The position numbers were made by a program, and so were the translations under genes. Of a DNA stretch of 64,000 nt, positions 50,918-59,091 are shown piece after piece; position 1 is the stretch's first letter; the number at the start of each line of letters is the position of its first letter. The stretch is taken from contig JBPOJF010000006.1 in NCBI GenBank assembly GCA_052033915.1, positions 124,001-188,000 on the forward strand, in the 5' to 3' direction. The notes below the pieces were generated by a model. It saw only the letters and a list, made by a program, of their open reading frames with translations. It was not told the DNA's origin and did not search any database. Source of the DNA: CALMZY01 sp052033915. GTDB taxonomy: Bacteria; Verrucomicrobiota; Kiritimatiellia; CAIQIC01; JAGNIJ01.

Positions 50918-52197
50918 TCCAGTTTCACCCTCGGATCCAGCCACGCATAGCAGAGATCGGTGATCAGGTTGAAGATCACGAACAAAACCGCGCCGATAAA
51001 AACTTCCGCGCGGATGACGTCCACGTCGGACGAGTTGACCGCGTTCACCGCGAGATAGCCGAGGCCGGGGATCCCGAAGAAACTCTCGAGCAGAAGACTG
51101 CCCGTGTAGAGGAAGGGAATCGCCGTGATCACGTTCGTCACAATCGGGATCATCGCGTTCTTCAGCACGTGCTTGAACAGCACGCCGGCCTTGCTCACGC
51201 CTTTCGCGAACGCGGTGCGGACGTAATCCTTGTACATCTCGTCCAGCATGATCGTGCGGTAGAACCTCACGTTCGAGCCCAGGCCGCTGATCACGCCGAT
51301 GAGGACCGGCAAAAGGAGGTAACTCCACGACGCGAAGCCCCAGACCGGGAACCAGCCCAGCTTGAAACTCAACACGTACTGCCCGGCGATAATCCAGACC
51401 AGGTAGTTGATGCTCATCAGGGCGACCGCCAGCACAACGAAGAAACGGTCCACGAACGTGTTCCGCACGAACGCGCAGATCAGCGCGATGCCGATCGCCA
51501 GGAACAGTTCCAGGAAGAAGACCGGGATCATCAGGCACAGCGACGGGCCCATCCCCTTCAGCAGCAGGCCGGATACCGGCTGGTTCAGACTGCTCGACAT
51601 GCCGAAATCGAAACGCGCGATCTGCTTCAGGAAGAACATGAGCTGCGAATCGAGCGGGTTCGCCATCTTCCGGCGCAATTGAAGTCCGCGGACCTCCAGC
51701 GTTCCGTCCACCTTGAACACGAGGTCCTTCGGCGGCGTTTTTTCCAAGGGTCGGAAAATCCGCTCTGTTTTTTTCCAACGCCTGGAAAATTCCAACGCCG
51801 TGTTTCCAAGGCTTGGAAACACGGAGGAGCCGTCGGCCATTCGATATTCGATTTCAAGCCGGTAGGTCGTGTTCGGACGCAGCGAAAACGCCAGCGGCAC
51901 GGTGTACGCGCCGTTCGTCATCCGAACGAAGCCCGACTCAACGGATTCGGCGCCCGGGATCTTCCGGAAGGCCTCGTCGTCGAGCGCGCGGGTCTTCGTC
52001 CACCAGCCGAAGAACAGCGGCTTGTTGAAGCCGCGCTGTTCATCGAACTCCTCGAGCGCCTGCGGCGTGACGTGCCGGCCCAGCGTCATCGCGGCCGGGC
52101 TGCCGCCGACGACGTTGAACAGAATGAACGTGATGAGGATGACCCCGAAGACGGTCGGGATCATCTGCAAAATGCGTCTGGCGATGTAGAGGAACAT
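50914..52197 (-). CDS. oppB: peptide ABC transporter permease (OppB type) with large periplasmic insert
   Basis: 427 residues; OppB usually has about 310. Start ATG 52197. First helix ARRILQMIPTVFGVILITFI (residues about 6-30), then GGSPAA. An extra segment of about 120 residues lies between helix 1 and the rest, containing a small beta-rich part (YRLEIEYRMADGSS) and a palindromic-repeat insert read as FPSLGN, FSRRWKK and FRPLEK. After that the normal OppB body continues (FDFGMSSSLNQPV, GSNVRFYRTIMLDEMYKDYV, ESFFGIPGLGYLAVNAV). Confidence 0.9.
   Translation of the reverse strand: MFLYIARRILQMIPTVFGVILITFILFNVVGGSPAAMTLGRHVTPQALEEFDEQRGFNKPLFFGWWTKTRALDDEAFRKIPGAESVESGFVRMTNGAYTVPLAFSLRPNTTYRLEIEYRMADGSSVFPSLGNTALEFSRRWKKTERIFRPLEKTPPKDLVFKVDGTLEVRGLQLRRKMANPLDSQLMFFLKQIARFDFGMSSSLNQPVSGLLLKGMGPSLCLMIPVFFLELFLAIGIALICAFVRNTFVDRFFVVLAVALMSINYLVWIIAGQYVLSFKLGWFPVWGFASWSYLLLPVLIGVISGLGSNVRFYRTIMLDEMYKDYVRTAFAKGVSKAGVLFKHVLKNAMIPIVTNVITAIPFLYTGSLLLESFFGIPGLGYLAVNAVNSSDVDVIRAEVFIGAVLFVIFNLITDLCYAWLDPRVKLE
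51740..51824. repeat. palindromic element family 1, three units, in frame inside oppB
   Basis: TTTTCCAA-GGG-TCGGAAAA (51740-51758), TTTTCCAA-CGC-CTGGAAAA (51771-51789) and CCGTGTTTCCAA-GGC-TTGGAAACACGG (51798-51824, 12-bp perfect arms). On the coding (minus) strand they read FPSLGN, FSRRWK and FRPLEK in that order, the same order of phases as at 1330. Confidence 0.88.
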
Positions 52198-52231
52198 CAA
52201 CAATTTCCAATCGGCCGCCGGGAGTCGGCCA

Positions 52232-54064
52232 TCATCTCTTTCCGTACTCCGCCTTCCACTTCGCCCTCTCTTCCCCATCCACCTTGTAGTACTTGATCAT
52301 CCCATACGGAAAATCGTGGTACACGTAATTCTTCAGCCAGTGGTGCTGGAGGCCGTACGCGAGCGGGTTGGACGTGAAAATCCACGGGCAGTCCTCAATG
52401 AGGAGGTCGGACATCTGCCGGTACAGCGCGGTGCGTTCCGGCGTGTCCTGCATCTCGCGGATCTGCTCGTAGAGCTTGTCGAACGCGGGATCGCTGTAGT
52501 TCGCGTGGTTCGGGCCGGGCGAACTGTTCGGCGCGTAGAACAATTGGAGGAAGTTCTCGGCATCGGGATAATCCGCCACCCAGCCGAGACTGAACAACTG
52601 CGCCTGACGCCGCTCCATTTTCTCGAGGAACGTCGGCCAGTTGTTGTAGCTCAGTTTGATGACGATCCCGATCTTCTCCATGAAGTTCGCAAAGAGTTCG
52701 GCAGCCTGCCGGAACTCCGGATTCTCCGCGGAGCCCAGTTCGAGGGTCAGCTGGAGCCGGCGGCCGGTCGCGGGGTCCTTGCCGTCCGGATACCCGGCCT
52801 CGGCCAGCAGCGTCTTCGCACGGCCGGGATCAAACGGAAACGGCGACGGCCGGTCCGAGCAGCCCGAGACGCCGGGCGGAATCGGGCCGTTGGGGCGGAC
52901 GATGCGGTGGTTGTAAAACTGGACGTACTCGTCCGTGTTGAATGCGCACGTCATCGCCTGCCGGAGCTTCTTGTTCTTGCCGACAACCGGGTCGTCCATG
53001 TTGAAGCCGATGTAGAACAGGTCGAGGGTCGGCGAGGAGAGCAGGCGGATGCCGCGCGCGGCGAGTTCGCCGGCGAGCATTTTGTCCTGCGTGATCACCG
53101 CGTCCCAGTTGTCGCGCGAGACGCCGGACGATTCGAGCCGGCCGGTCAGAAACATCAGCCACTCGGTCGTCGAATCCTCGATCACGTACTGGATGATGCG
53201 GTCGATGAACGGGACGGGCTTGCCGGCGTCCGCGAGCAACTGCGGGTCCGTGCCGGCCGGGGCGCGGTCGGGGTAGCGCTCGATGCGGCCGGTCTCCGCC
53301 CATTTCGGATTCCGCACGAATTCGTAGCGGTAGTTCTGGCGATAGGTCTTGAGGATGTACGGCCCGGTGCCGACCGGGTGGTTGACGAATTCCTTGCCGT
53401 AGAACTCGACCGCCTCGCGCGGGACGGCAAAGCTGTAGTGCATCGTGAGAATCCACAGCAGTTGCGGGTACGGCCGCGTCAGCCGGATCCGGAGCGTGTA
53501 GCGGTCCGGAGCGCAAAGACCCTCGACTTCCGCGGCGTAGTCGGACGGCGCTTCGCCGCCGGTTGATTCGCGCCATGCATCCAAACCGACGATGCGATCG
53601 TTGAACGCCCAGTAGCCCGAGGACCCGTTCTTCAGGTCGGCGATGCGCTTCATGGAGTAAACGAAGTCTTCGGCGACAAGCTCACGCCCTTTGCCGCCGG
53701 TTTCCTTGAAGCACGGGTCGTCCTGGAAGAAGATGCCCTTGCGAATCTTGAACGTGTAGGTCAGGCCGTCGCGCGACACCTGGGGCATGGATTCGGCGAG
53801 CAGCGGCTCCACCCGGTACGGACGGTCGAGATAGGAATACTGAAGGAGCCCTTCAAAGACCTTGCTCGCGGCGAGCGCGGAAGCAACATCGCCGGCCCGG
53901 ATCGGATCGAACCCGCGAATCTTGGACGTCTCGCCGAAATACACCATCTCGCCGGGAACGCCCTCCCCCTCGAGCCGGCCGCGGCCGCAACCGGCCGCAG
54001 ACACCAGCAACAAACAAAACACCCCTCCGGCCAAGGCTCGAAAGGGTGCTTGTGAAGTCCTCAT
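52232..54064 (-). CDS. oppA: peptide ABC transporter substrate-binding lipoprotein (family 5)
   Basis: 610 residues from ATG 54064 (GTG one codon earlier possible). Signal peptide with lipobox VSAAGC (Cys about residue 26). Family 5 elements: VYFGETSKIRGFDPIRAGDV, LVAEDFVYSMKRIAD, NHPVGTGPYILKTYRQNYRY, YIGFNMDDPVVGKNKKLRQA, QLFSLGWVADYPDAENFLQL. Followed by oppB and oppC. It begins 18 bases after secG, so it may share the glycolytic operon transcript. Confidence 0.93.
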   Translation of the reverse strand: MRTSQAPFRALAGGVFCLLLVSAAGCGRGRLEGEGVPGEMVYFGETSKIRGFDPIRAGDVASALAASKVFEGLLQYSYLDRPYRVEPLLAESMPQVSRDGLTYTFKIRKGIFFQDDPCFKETGGKGRELVAEDFVYSMKRIADLKNGSSGYWAFNDRIVGLDAWRESTGGEAPSDYAAEVEGLCAPDRYTLRIRLTRPYPQLLWILTMHYSFAVPREAVEFYGKEFVNHPVGTGPYILKTYRQNYRYEFVRNPKWAETGRIERYPDRAPAGTDPQLLADAGKPVPFIDRIIQYVIEDSTTEWLMFLTGRLESSGVSRDNWDAVITQDKMLAGELAARGIRLLSSPTLDLFYIGFNMDDPVVGKNKKLRQAMTCAFNTDEYVQFYNHRIVRPNGPIPPGVSGCSDRPSPFPFDPGRAKTLLAEAGYPDGKDPATGRRLQLTLELGSAENPEFRQAAELFANFMEKIGIVIKLSYNNWPTFLEKMERRQAQLFSLGWVADYPDAENFLQLFYAPNSSPGPNHANYSDPAFDKLYEQIREMQDTPERTALYRQMSDLLIEDCPWIFTSNPLAYGLQHHWLKNYVYHDFPYGMIKYYKVDGEERAKWKAEYGKR

Positions 54065-54082
54065 CACTCGCGCATCGAGCGG

Positions 54083-54577
54083 CTACTGCGCCGGGGCGTC
54101 AACCGGCGCCGGGACGGCGGCAGGTTCCGGCATTTCGACCGGAGCGGCTTCCGGAGCTTCCATCGGAGCGGCTTCAGGCTGAGGCTGGTCCCCAAGGTAC
54201 GCGCCGGGCAGTGTGGGCGCGCCGCCCGCCTGCTCGGGAGCTGCCGGCTGGACTCCCGAAGGAGCCTGTGTCGGAGCCCGTTGCGGCTGGGCCTGCCCCG
54301 CCATCACGCCTCTCTCCCGGCCCATCAGGGACCGACCGCGGCCACCCGCGAAGAGAATGCTCAGCAGGAGGGTCGAGGCCAGGAACACGCACGCGAAGAC
54401 GATCGTGAGCTTGCTCAGGACATTGCCGGCGCGCGACCCGAAGAGCGCTTCGCCCACGCCCGATCCGAAGGCCAGGCCGAGGCCGTCGGACTTCGTCTTC
54501 TGAAGCAGAATGAGGACGAGGAGAATGAGGCTGGAGATCACCGTTACGGCGATCAGCAAATACTGCACAATGCTCAT
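54083..54577 (-). CDS. secG: preprotein translocase subunit SecG
   Basis: 164 residues. The first 76 form the SecG domain: two membrane helices around a conserved loop (ILLQKTKSDGLGLAFGSG; ALFGSRAGNVLSKLTIVFAC). The remaining 85 residues are a low-complexity Ala/Pro/Gln/Glu tail, longer than in most SecG proteins. Next to tpiA, a frequent arrangement in bacteria. Confidence 0.93.
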   Translation of the reverse strand: MSIVQYLLIAVTVISSLILLVLILLQKTKSDGLGLAFGSGVGEALFGSRAGNVLSKLTIVFACVFLASTLLLSILFAGGRGRSLMGRERGVMAGQAQPQRAPTQAPSGVQPAAPEQAGGAPTLPGAYLGDQPQPEAAPMEAPEAAPVEMPEPAAVPAPVDAPAQ

Positions 54578-54596
54578 AACACTTCCCTTTCCCTGA

Positions 54597-55352
54597 TTAC
54601 AATGCGCCGCGAACGATCTCGATGAAGGACTGCGCCTCGAGAGCGGCCCCGCCGATCAACCCGCCGTCGATATCCGGCTGGCCGAAGAGTTCCTTCGCGT
54701 TGGACGCCTTCACGCTTCCGCCGTACTGGATGCGGACCGACTGAGCGACCGTCTCGTCGAACATTTCCTTGAGCACCTTCCGGATGAACGCGTGAACTTC
54801 CTGCGCCTGCGCCGGCGTGGCGGTCTTGCCGGTACCGATGGCCCAGACGGGCTCGTACGCGATGACGGTCTTGAGCATGTCGTTCGCGCTCAGCCCCGCG
54901 AGGCTGCCGCGAACCTGCGTTCCGACGACCGCTTCGGTCTTCCCGCTCTCGCGATCGGCGAGGAGTTCGCCGACGCAGACGATCGGGATCAAGCCGGCGG
55001 CCAGCGCGGCCTTGACCTTCTTGTTCACGATCTCGTCGGACTCCTTGAAATACTGCCGGCGCTCGCTGTGGCCCAGGATCACGTAGCGGCATCCGAGCTC
55101 GCGAATCATGTCCGCGGCGACTTCGCCCGTGAACGCGCCGGATTTCTCCGCGTGCATGTTCTGGGCGCCCAGGGCGATCTTCGTGCCCTGAATCGCCTCT
55201 CCGACCGCGGCCAGCGCGGTGAACGGCGGGCACAGGACCACGTCGACCTTCGACTCCTCCTTCAACGGCAGCTTGATTCCATCCACAAGTTTCAACGCAT
55301 CGGCAACGGTCTTGTTCATCTTCCAGTTGCCGGCAACAATCGGTTTACGCAT
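54597..55352 (-). CDS. tpiA: triosephosphate isomerase
   Basis: 251 residues. Active-site Lys11 in GNWKMN, His in ILGHSERR, Glu in AYEPVWAIGTGK, and the flexible loop followed by IQYGGSVKASNAKEL. It interconverts dihydroxyacetone phosphate and glyceraldehyde 3-phosphate. It starts 16 bases after pgk. Confidence 0.97.
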   Translation of the reverse strand: MRKPIVAGNWKMNKTVADALKLVDGIKLPLKEESKVDVVLCPPFTALAAVGEAIQGTKIALGAQNMHAEKSGAFTGEVAADMIRELGCRYVILGHSERRQYFKESDEIVNKKVKAALAAGLIPIVCVGELLADRESGKTEAVVGTQVRGSLAGLSANDMLKTVIAYEPVWAIGTGKTATPAQAQEVHAFIRKVLKEMFDETVAQSVRIQYGGSVKASNAKELFGQPDIDGGLIGGAALEAQSFIEIVRGAL

Positions 55353-55368
55353 GGTCTGATCCTATTCT

Positions 55369-56625
55369 TTATTTGTCGGTTAATGCCACCACGCCCGGAA
55401 GCGGCTTGCCTTCGAGGAATTCGAGGCTCGCGCCGCCGCCGGTGCTGATGTGGGTCATCCGGGGCGCCAGCCCGCTCTTGTTGACCGCGCTCACGCTGTC
55501 GCCGCCGCCGACGATGCTGAGGCAGTCCGTCTCGGCGATGGCCTGGGCGACCGCGAACGTGCCCGAGGCGAACGGCTTCATCTCGAAACAACCCATCGGG
55601 CCGTTCCAGACCACGGTCTTCGACTTCTTGATCTCGTCGGCAAAGATCCGCGCGGACTTCGGGCCGATGTCCAGGGCCATCCAGCCGTCGTCGATGGCCT
55701 CGCCCACAGTCTTCGTCTGCGCCGCGGCGTCGAACTTGTCGGCAATGACGTTGTCGACGGGCAGGAGCAGATTCACATGGGCGGCCTGCGCCTTGGCGAG
55801 GATGTCCCTGGCGAGGTCGATCTTGTCTTCCTCGACCAGCGACGTGCCGGTCGGGATGCCCTTGGCGCGGTAGAACGTGTATGCCATCGCGCCGCCGATG
55901 ATCAGCGAGTTGACCTGGGTCAGCAGGTTGGTGATGACGTTGACCTTGTCGCTGACCTTCGCGCCGCCGAGGATGGCGATGAACGGCCGCTCGGGATTCT
56001 CGAGCGCGCGGCCGAGGTAATCGATTTCCTTTTCCATCAGGAAGCCGGCCACGTTCTGCTTGTAAAACTTGCAGACGAGCGATGTCGAGGCATGGGCGCG
56101 GTGCGCGGAGCCGAACGCGTCGTTGACGAAGATCTCGCCGTCGCCGAGGAGCGCCAGCTTCTCGGCCAGTTCGGCCTGCTTCTTCTTCATCTCCGCCTTC
56201 GCGGCCTTCTTCTCTTCTTCCGTCGCGTCGTCCTTGACCTTGGCCTTGCCCTCGTCCGCATAGAAGCGTGTGTTCTCGACGAGGAGCGCTTCGCCGGCCT
56301 TCAGGTCCCCGGCCATCGCCAGCGTTTCGGCGCTGATGCAGTCGGGCCCGAATTTCACCGGCTTGCCGAGAAGTTCCTGCAGGCGTACGGCGACGGGCCG
56401 GAGGCTGAAGTCGGCTTCATAACCCTTCCCTTTCGGGCGGCCGAGATGGCTCATCAGGACCAGCGAGGCGCCGTGTTCGAGGATATACTTGATGGTGGGG
56501 ATGGCCGACGTGATGCGGGTGTCGTCTGCGACTTTCCCTTCCTTGATCGGCACGTTGAAATCCACGCGGGAAAGGACGCGACGGCCCTTGAAGTCCACAT
56601 CGCGAACGGTTTTCTTGTTCATTGA
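55369..56625 (-). CDS. pgk: phosphoglycerate kinase
   Basis: 418 residues from ATG 56625 with AGGAG upstream. SRVDFNVP substrate motif, LVLMSHLGRPKG, AHRAHASTS, ILGGAKVSDKVNVITNL, WNGPMGCFEMKPFASGT and GGGDSVSAV. It includes a Lys/Glu-rich insertion near residues 125-150. Produces ATP from 1,3-bisphosphoglycerate. Confidence 0.97.
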   Translation of the reverse strand, partial: SMNKKTVRDVDFKGRRVLSRVDFNVPIKEGKVADDTRITSAIPTIKYILEHGASLVLMSHLGRPKGKGYEADFSLRPVAVRLQELLGKPVKFGPDCISAETLAMAGDLKAGEALLVENTRFYADEGKAKVKDDATEEEKKAAKAEMKKKQAELAEKLALLGDGEIFVNDAFGSAHRAHASTSLVCKFYKQNVAGFLMEKEIDYLGRALENPERPFIAILGGAKVSDKVNVITNLLTQVNSLIIGGAMAYTFYRAKGIPTGTSLVEEDKIDLARDILAKAQAAHVNLLLPVDNVIADKFDAAAQTKTVGEAIDDGWMALDIGPKSARIFADEIKKSKTVVWNGPMGCFEMKPFASGTFAVAQAIAETDCLSIVGGGDSVSAVNKSGLAPRMTHISTGGGASLEFLEGKPLPGVVALTDK

Positions 56626-56641
56626 CTGCTCCTGTTCCGAA

Positions 56642-56735
56642 GGGAGTACGGGAACGATGGAGTGCCGGAATGTTTGGAGAAGGAGTTCACAAGACTCCAT
56701 CGCTCCAACACTCCGGCGCTCCGCTCTTCCCTCTT
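56642..56735. repeat. GGAGTGCCGGAGTG-family repeat hairpin
   Basis: Left arm with GATGGAGTGCCGGAATGTTT followed by GGAG, right arm CTCCATCGCTCCAACACTCC followed by GGCGCTCC: imperfect inverted repeat built from the word GGAGTG/CCGGAGTG. It fills the gap between gap and pgk and reaches the gap stop codon. Confidence 0.65.
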
Positions 56736-57756
56736 ACTTCGCCGACGCCATGTAAACGATGAAGTCGACGAGCTTGTTGGAATAACCCCACTCGTTGTCG
56801 TACCACGACACGATCTTGGCGAAGTTGGAGTTCAGCATGATGCCCGCGCCGGCGTCGAAGATCGACGTGCGCTTGTCATGGTTGAAGTCGGACGAGACGA
56901 CGTCCTCTTCCGTGTAGCCGAGGATGCCCTTCAGTTCGCCTTCCGAGGCCGCCTTCATGGCTTCCTTGATCGCCTGATAGGCGGACGCCGCATCGGCGCC
57001 CGGCGCCTTCTCGAGGCGGACGGTCAGGTCCACGACGGAGACGTTCAGGGTCGGGACGCGGAACGCCATGCCCGTCAGCTTGCCCTGGAGGGCCGGGATG
57101 ACTTTGCCCACGGCCTTCGCGGCGCCGGTGGACGACGGGATGATGTTGCCGGACGCGGCGCGGCCGCCGCGGAAATCCTTCTTGCCGCCCGGGCCGTCCA
57201 CGGTCCTCTGGGTCGCCGTGGTCGCGTGCACGGTCGTCATCAGGCCTTCGACGATGCCCCACTTGTCGTTCAGAACCTTGGCCACGGGCGCCAGGCAGTT
57301 GGTGGTGCAAGAGGCGCAGGAAACGAATGGCTCGCCCTTGTAGTTCTTGTGGTTCACACCCATCACGAACATCGGAGTGTCGTCCTTGGACGGGGCCGAC
57401 ATGACCACGACCTTGGCGCCGGCCTTGATGTGGCCTTCGGCCTTGGCCTTATCGAGGAAGAAGCCCGTCGACTCGCAGATGTACTCCGCGCCGACTTCGT
57501 TCCACTTCAGATTCGCCGGATCCTTCTCGGCCGTCAGACGAATCTTCTTGCCGTTGACGACGAGCGCGCCTTCGACCGCTTCCACGGTGCCCGGGAAATG
57601 GCCATGCAGGGTATCGTACTTCAGCATGTACGCCAGTTGCTTGGCGTCGAACAGGTCGTTGATCCCGACCACTTCAACCTGGGGGTTCTCAACAGCCGCC
57701 CGAAACACCAGCCGGCCAATACGTCCGAAACCGTTAATGCCGATCTTGATTGCCAC
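56734..57756 (-). CDS. gap: glyceraldehyde-3-phosphate dehydrogenase, type I
   Basis: 340 residues from a GTG start with AGGAGG seven bases upstream. IKIGINGFGRIGRLVFRA, NAD-type GINDLFD, catalytic Cys150 in SCASCTTNCLAP, the catalytic His in VHATTATQRTVDGP and the C-terminal WYDNEWGYSNKLVD. First gene of gap-pgk-tpiA-secG. Confidence 0.98.
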   Translation of the reverse strand: MAIKIGINGFGRIGRLVFRAAVENPQVEVVGINDLFDAKQLAYMLKYDTLHGHFPGTVEAVEGALVVNGKKIRLTAEKDPANLKWNEVGAEYICESTGFFLDKAKAEGHIKAGAKVVVMSAPSKDDTPMFVMGVNHKNYKGEPFVSCASCTTNCLAPVAKVLNDKWGIVEGLMTTVHATTATQRTVDGPGGKKDFRGGRAASGNIIPSSTGAAKAVGKVIPALQGKLTGMAFRVPTLNVSVVDLTVRLEKAPGADAASAYQAIKEAMKAASEGELKGILGYTEEDVVSSDFNHDKRTSIFDAGAGIMLNSNFAKIVSWYDNEWGYSNKLVDFIVYMASAK

Positions 57757-57826
57757 GATTTATCCTCCTGATATGTATGGTTTACTGTCTTCGTGAAAGC
57801 CACGCCGCGTTTTCAGCGGAGGGCAT

Positions 57827-57855
57827 ACACTACCGAATGACCCCCGGTCAGTCAA
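57827..57855 (-). promoter_or_regulatory. promoter of the glycolytic operon
   Basis: On the minus strand: TTGACT, 17-base spacer, TAGTGT, 71 bases before the gap start. Confidence 0.6.
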
Positions 57856-57922
57856 CAGTCCTTCTTCACCATGAATCTGCGCCTTCGCGGACCGTGGCCC
57901 GCTTGTTCACAACAACAAAGTC

Positions 57923-57951
57923 TTGACAGATTTTCAGGCGTGTTTTAGCGT
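57923..57951 (+). promoter_or_regulatory. promoter of the alpha-CTD/sigma-4 protein gene
   Basis: Perfect TTGACA at 57923-57928, 17-base spacer, TAGCGT at 57946-57951. The gene starts 35 bases further on with AAGGAG in between. Confidence 0.6.
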
Positions 57952-57986
57952 GAACCCATACTTTTCCCGTTCTTCAAGGAGCGTTT

Positions 57987-59036
57987 ATGCTGAAGGTCGA
58001 GCCGATCAGCAGGGAGACAATCGACTCCTGGCCTGTGGATGAGTCCGGGCTACCCGTGCGAGTGGTCAACAGCGTTCGACCTGCCGGCGTGGCAACGATC
58101 GGGCAGTTGCGCGCCCAGACGGATCACGATCTTCTGGCCATGCACAGCCTGGGGCACATTTCCCTGAATCACGTGCGTTCCTTCTTCAAACTGTGCGCCC
58201 AGATCGAGCAGGGCAAGCAGTCGTTCAACAGCATTCGGGAACTCCTTCCCCTCTTCCTGGACGGACCCGAAATGAGGGTCGTCACGGCCCGTTACGGACT
58301 CGATCTCAAGGAACTGAACGGGGCCAGGAACTGCGCGACGCTTCAGGAAATCGGCGATGTGGAGCACAAAACGCGCGAGCGCGTCCGCCAGATCCAGGAG
58401 ACGGCTGTCCAGAAACTGCAAAGCCGGATCGCGAAGGTCTGCCTGGAACCGTTCTATCTCTTCTTTACGGGCCTGCTGGAGTCGCGCGGGGCTTCCGCCA
58501 CCTGTTCCGATCTGGCCGCCTGGAACGGCGAGCCCGTCGGCGGCGGCTATAACCTCAGCGGCATCCTGATGCTTCTCAGCAGCCTGCAACCCGGGCGAAT
58601 CACGTTCTACAACGATTTCTTCAGCACGGCGGATGAACAGGCCATCCGGGCCCTGGAATCCGAGGCCATCGAACAGCTCAATCGCTCCGCCAGGCCGATC
58701 CCGCTGGACGAGATTCTGAAGCCCATGTCGATGTCTCACGACGGAGGGAAGAGCCGGACCCGGCAATTGCTGTCCTGCATCCTGAACCACTGCGCGCTCG
58801 CGGCCTCGACGGTTGACGACCGGTACTTCACCTACGAGCGCGGCACACAGGCCTTCTTGGCCGAAATCCTCAGAAGCCTGGACCGCCCCGTTCATTACAG
58901 GAAGGTCACGAATGCATTCAACGACCGCCTGAAGTCGCGCAGCCGCAAGGGCGCCGGGTTCATCCTAGAAGCGCTCAATGCGGCGCCGTGCTGCACCCGC
59001 GTCGACCGCGGCATCTACGACCTGAAAGCCGAATAG
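57987..59036 (+). CDS. putative regulator with RNAP alpha-CTD-like, sigma region 4-like and C-terminal winged-helix-like domains
   Basis: 349 residues, no signal peptide. Residues about 22-70 (LPVRVVNSVRPAGVATIGQL; MHSLGHISLNHVRSFF) resemble the RNA polymerase alpha C-terminal domain with its TIGxL and LGxxSL pattern. Residues about 94-149 resemble sigma-70 region 4: RVVTARYGLDLKEL, then ATLQEIGDVEHKTRERVRQI and AVQKL, close to the TLEEIG...TRERVRQIE signature. Residues about 283-347 (FLAEILRSLDRPVHYRKVTN; CCTRVDRGIYDL) look like a HARE-HTH/RpoE-delta-type module. Probably a DNA- or polymerase-binding regulator. It is monocistronic. Confidence 0.75.
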   Translation: MLKVEPISRETIDSWPVDESGLPVRVVNSVRPAGVATIGQLRAQTDHDLLAMHSLGHISLNHVRSFFKLCAQIEQGKQSFNSIRELLPLFLDGPEMRVVTARYGLDLKELNGARNCATLQEIGDVEHKTRERVRQIQETAVQKLQSRIAKVCLEPFYLFFTGLLESRGASATCSDLAAWNGEPVGGGYNLSGILMLLSSLQPGRITFYNDFFSTADEQAIRALESEAIEQLNRSARPIPLDEILKPMSMSHDGGKSRTRQLLSCILNHCALAASTVDDRYFTYERGTQAFLAEILRSLDRPVHYRKVTNAFNDRLKSRSRKGAGFILEALNAAPCCTRVDRGIYDLKAE

Positions 59037-59091
59037 CCCGCGGCGGACTTGTCATCGCCGACGCGCCGCGCTACCTTCCTCGTTCCGTGCC

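Noticed and set aside
50000..51778. Long extension of the oppC frame through oppB
   Set aside because: The upstream part is an alternative frame of oppB; the ATGA overlap at 50914-50917 gives the real oppC start.
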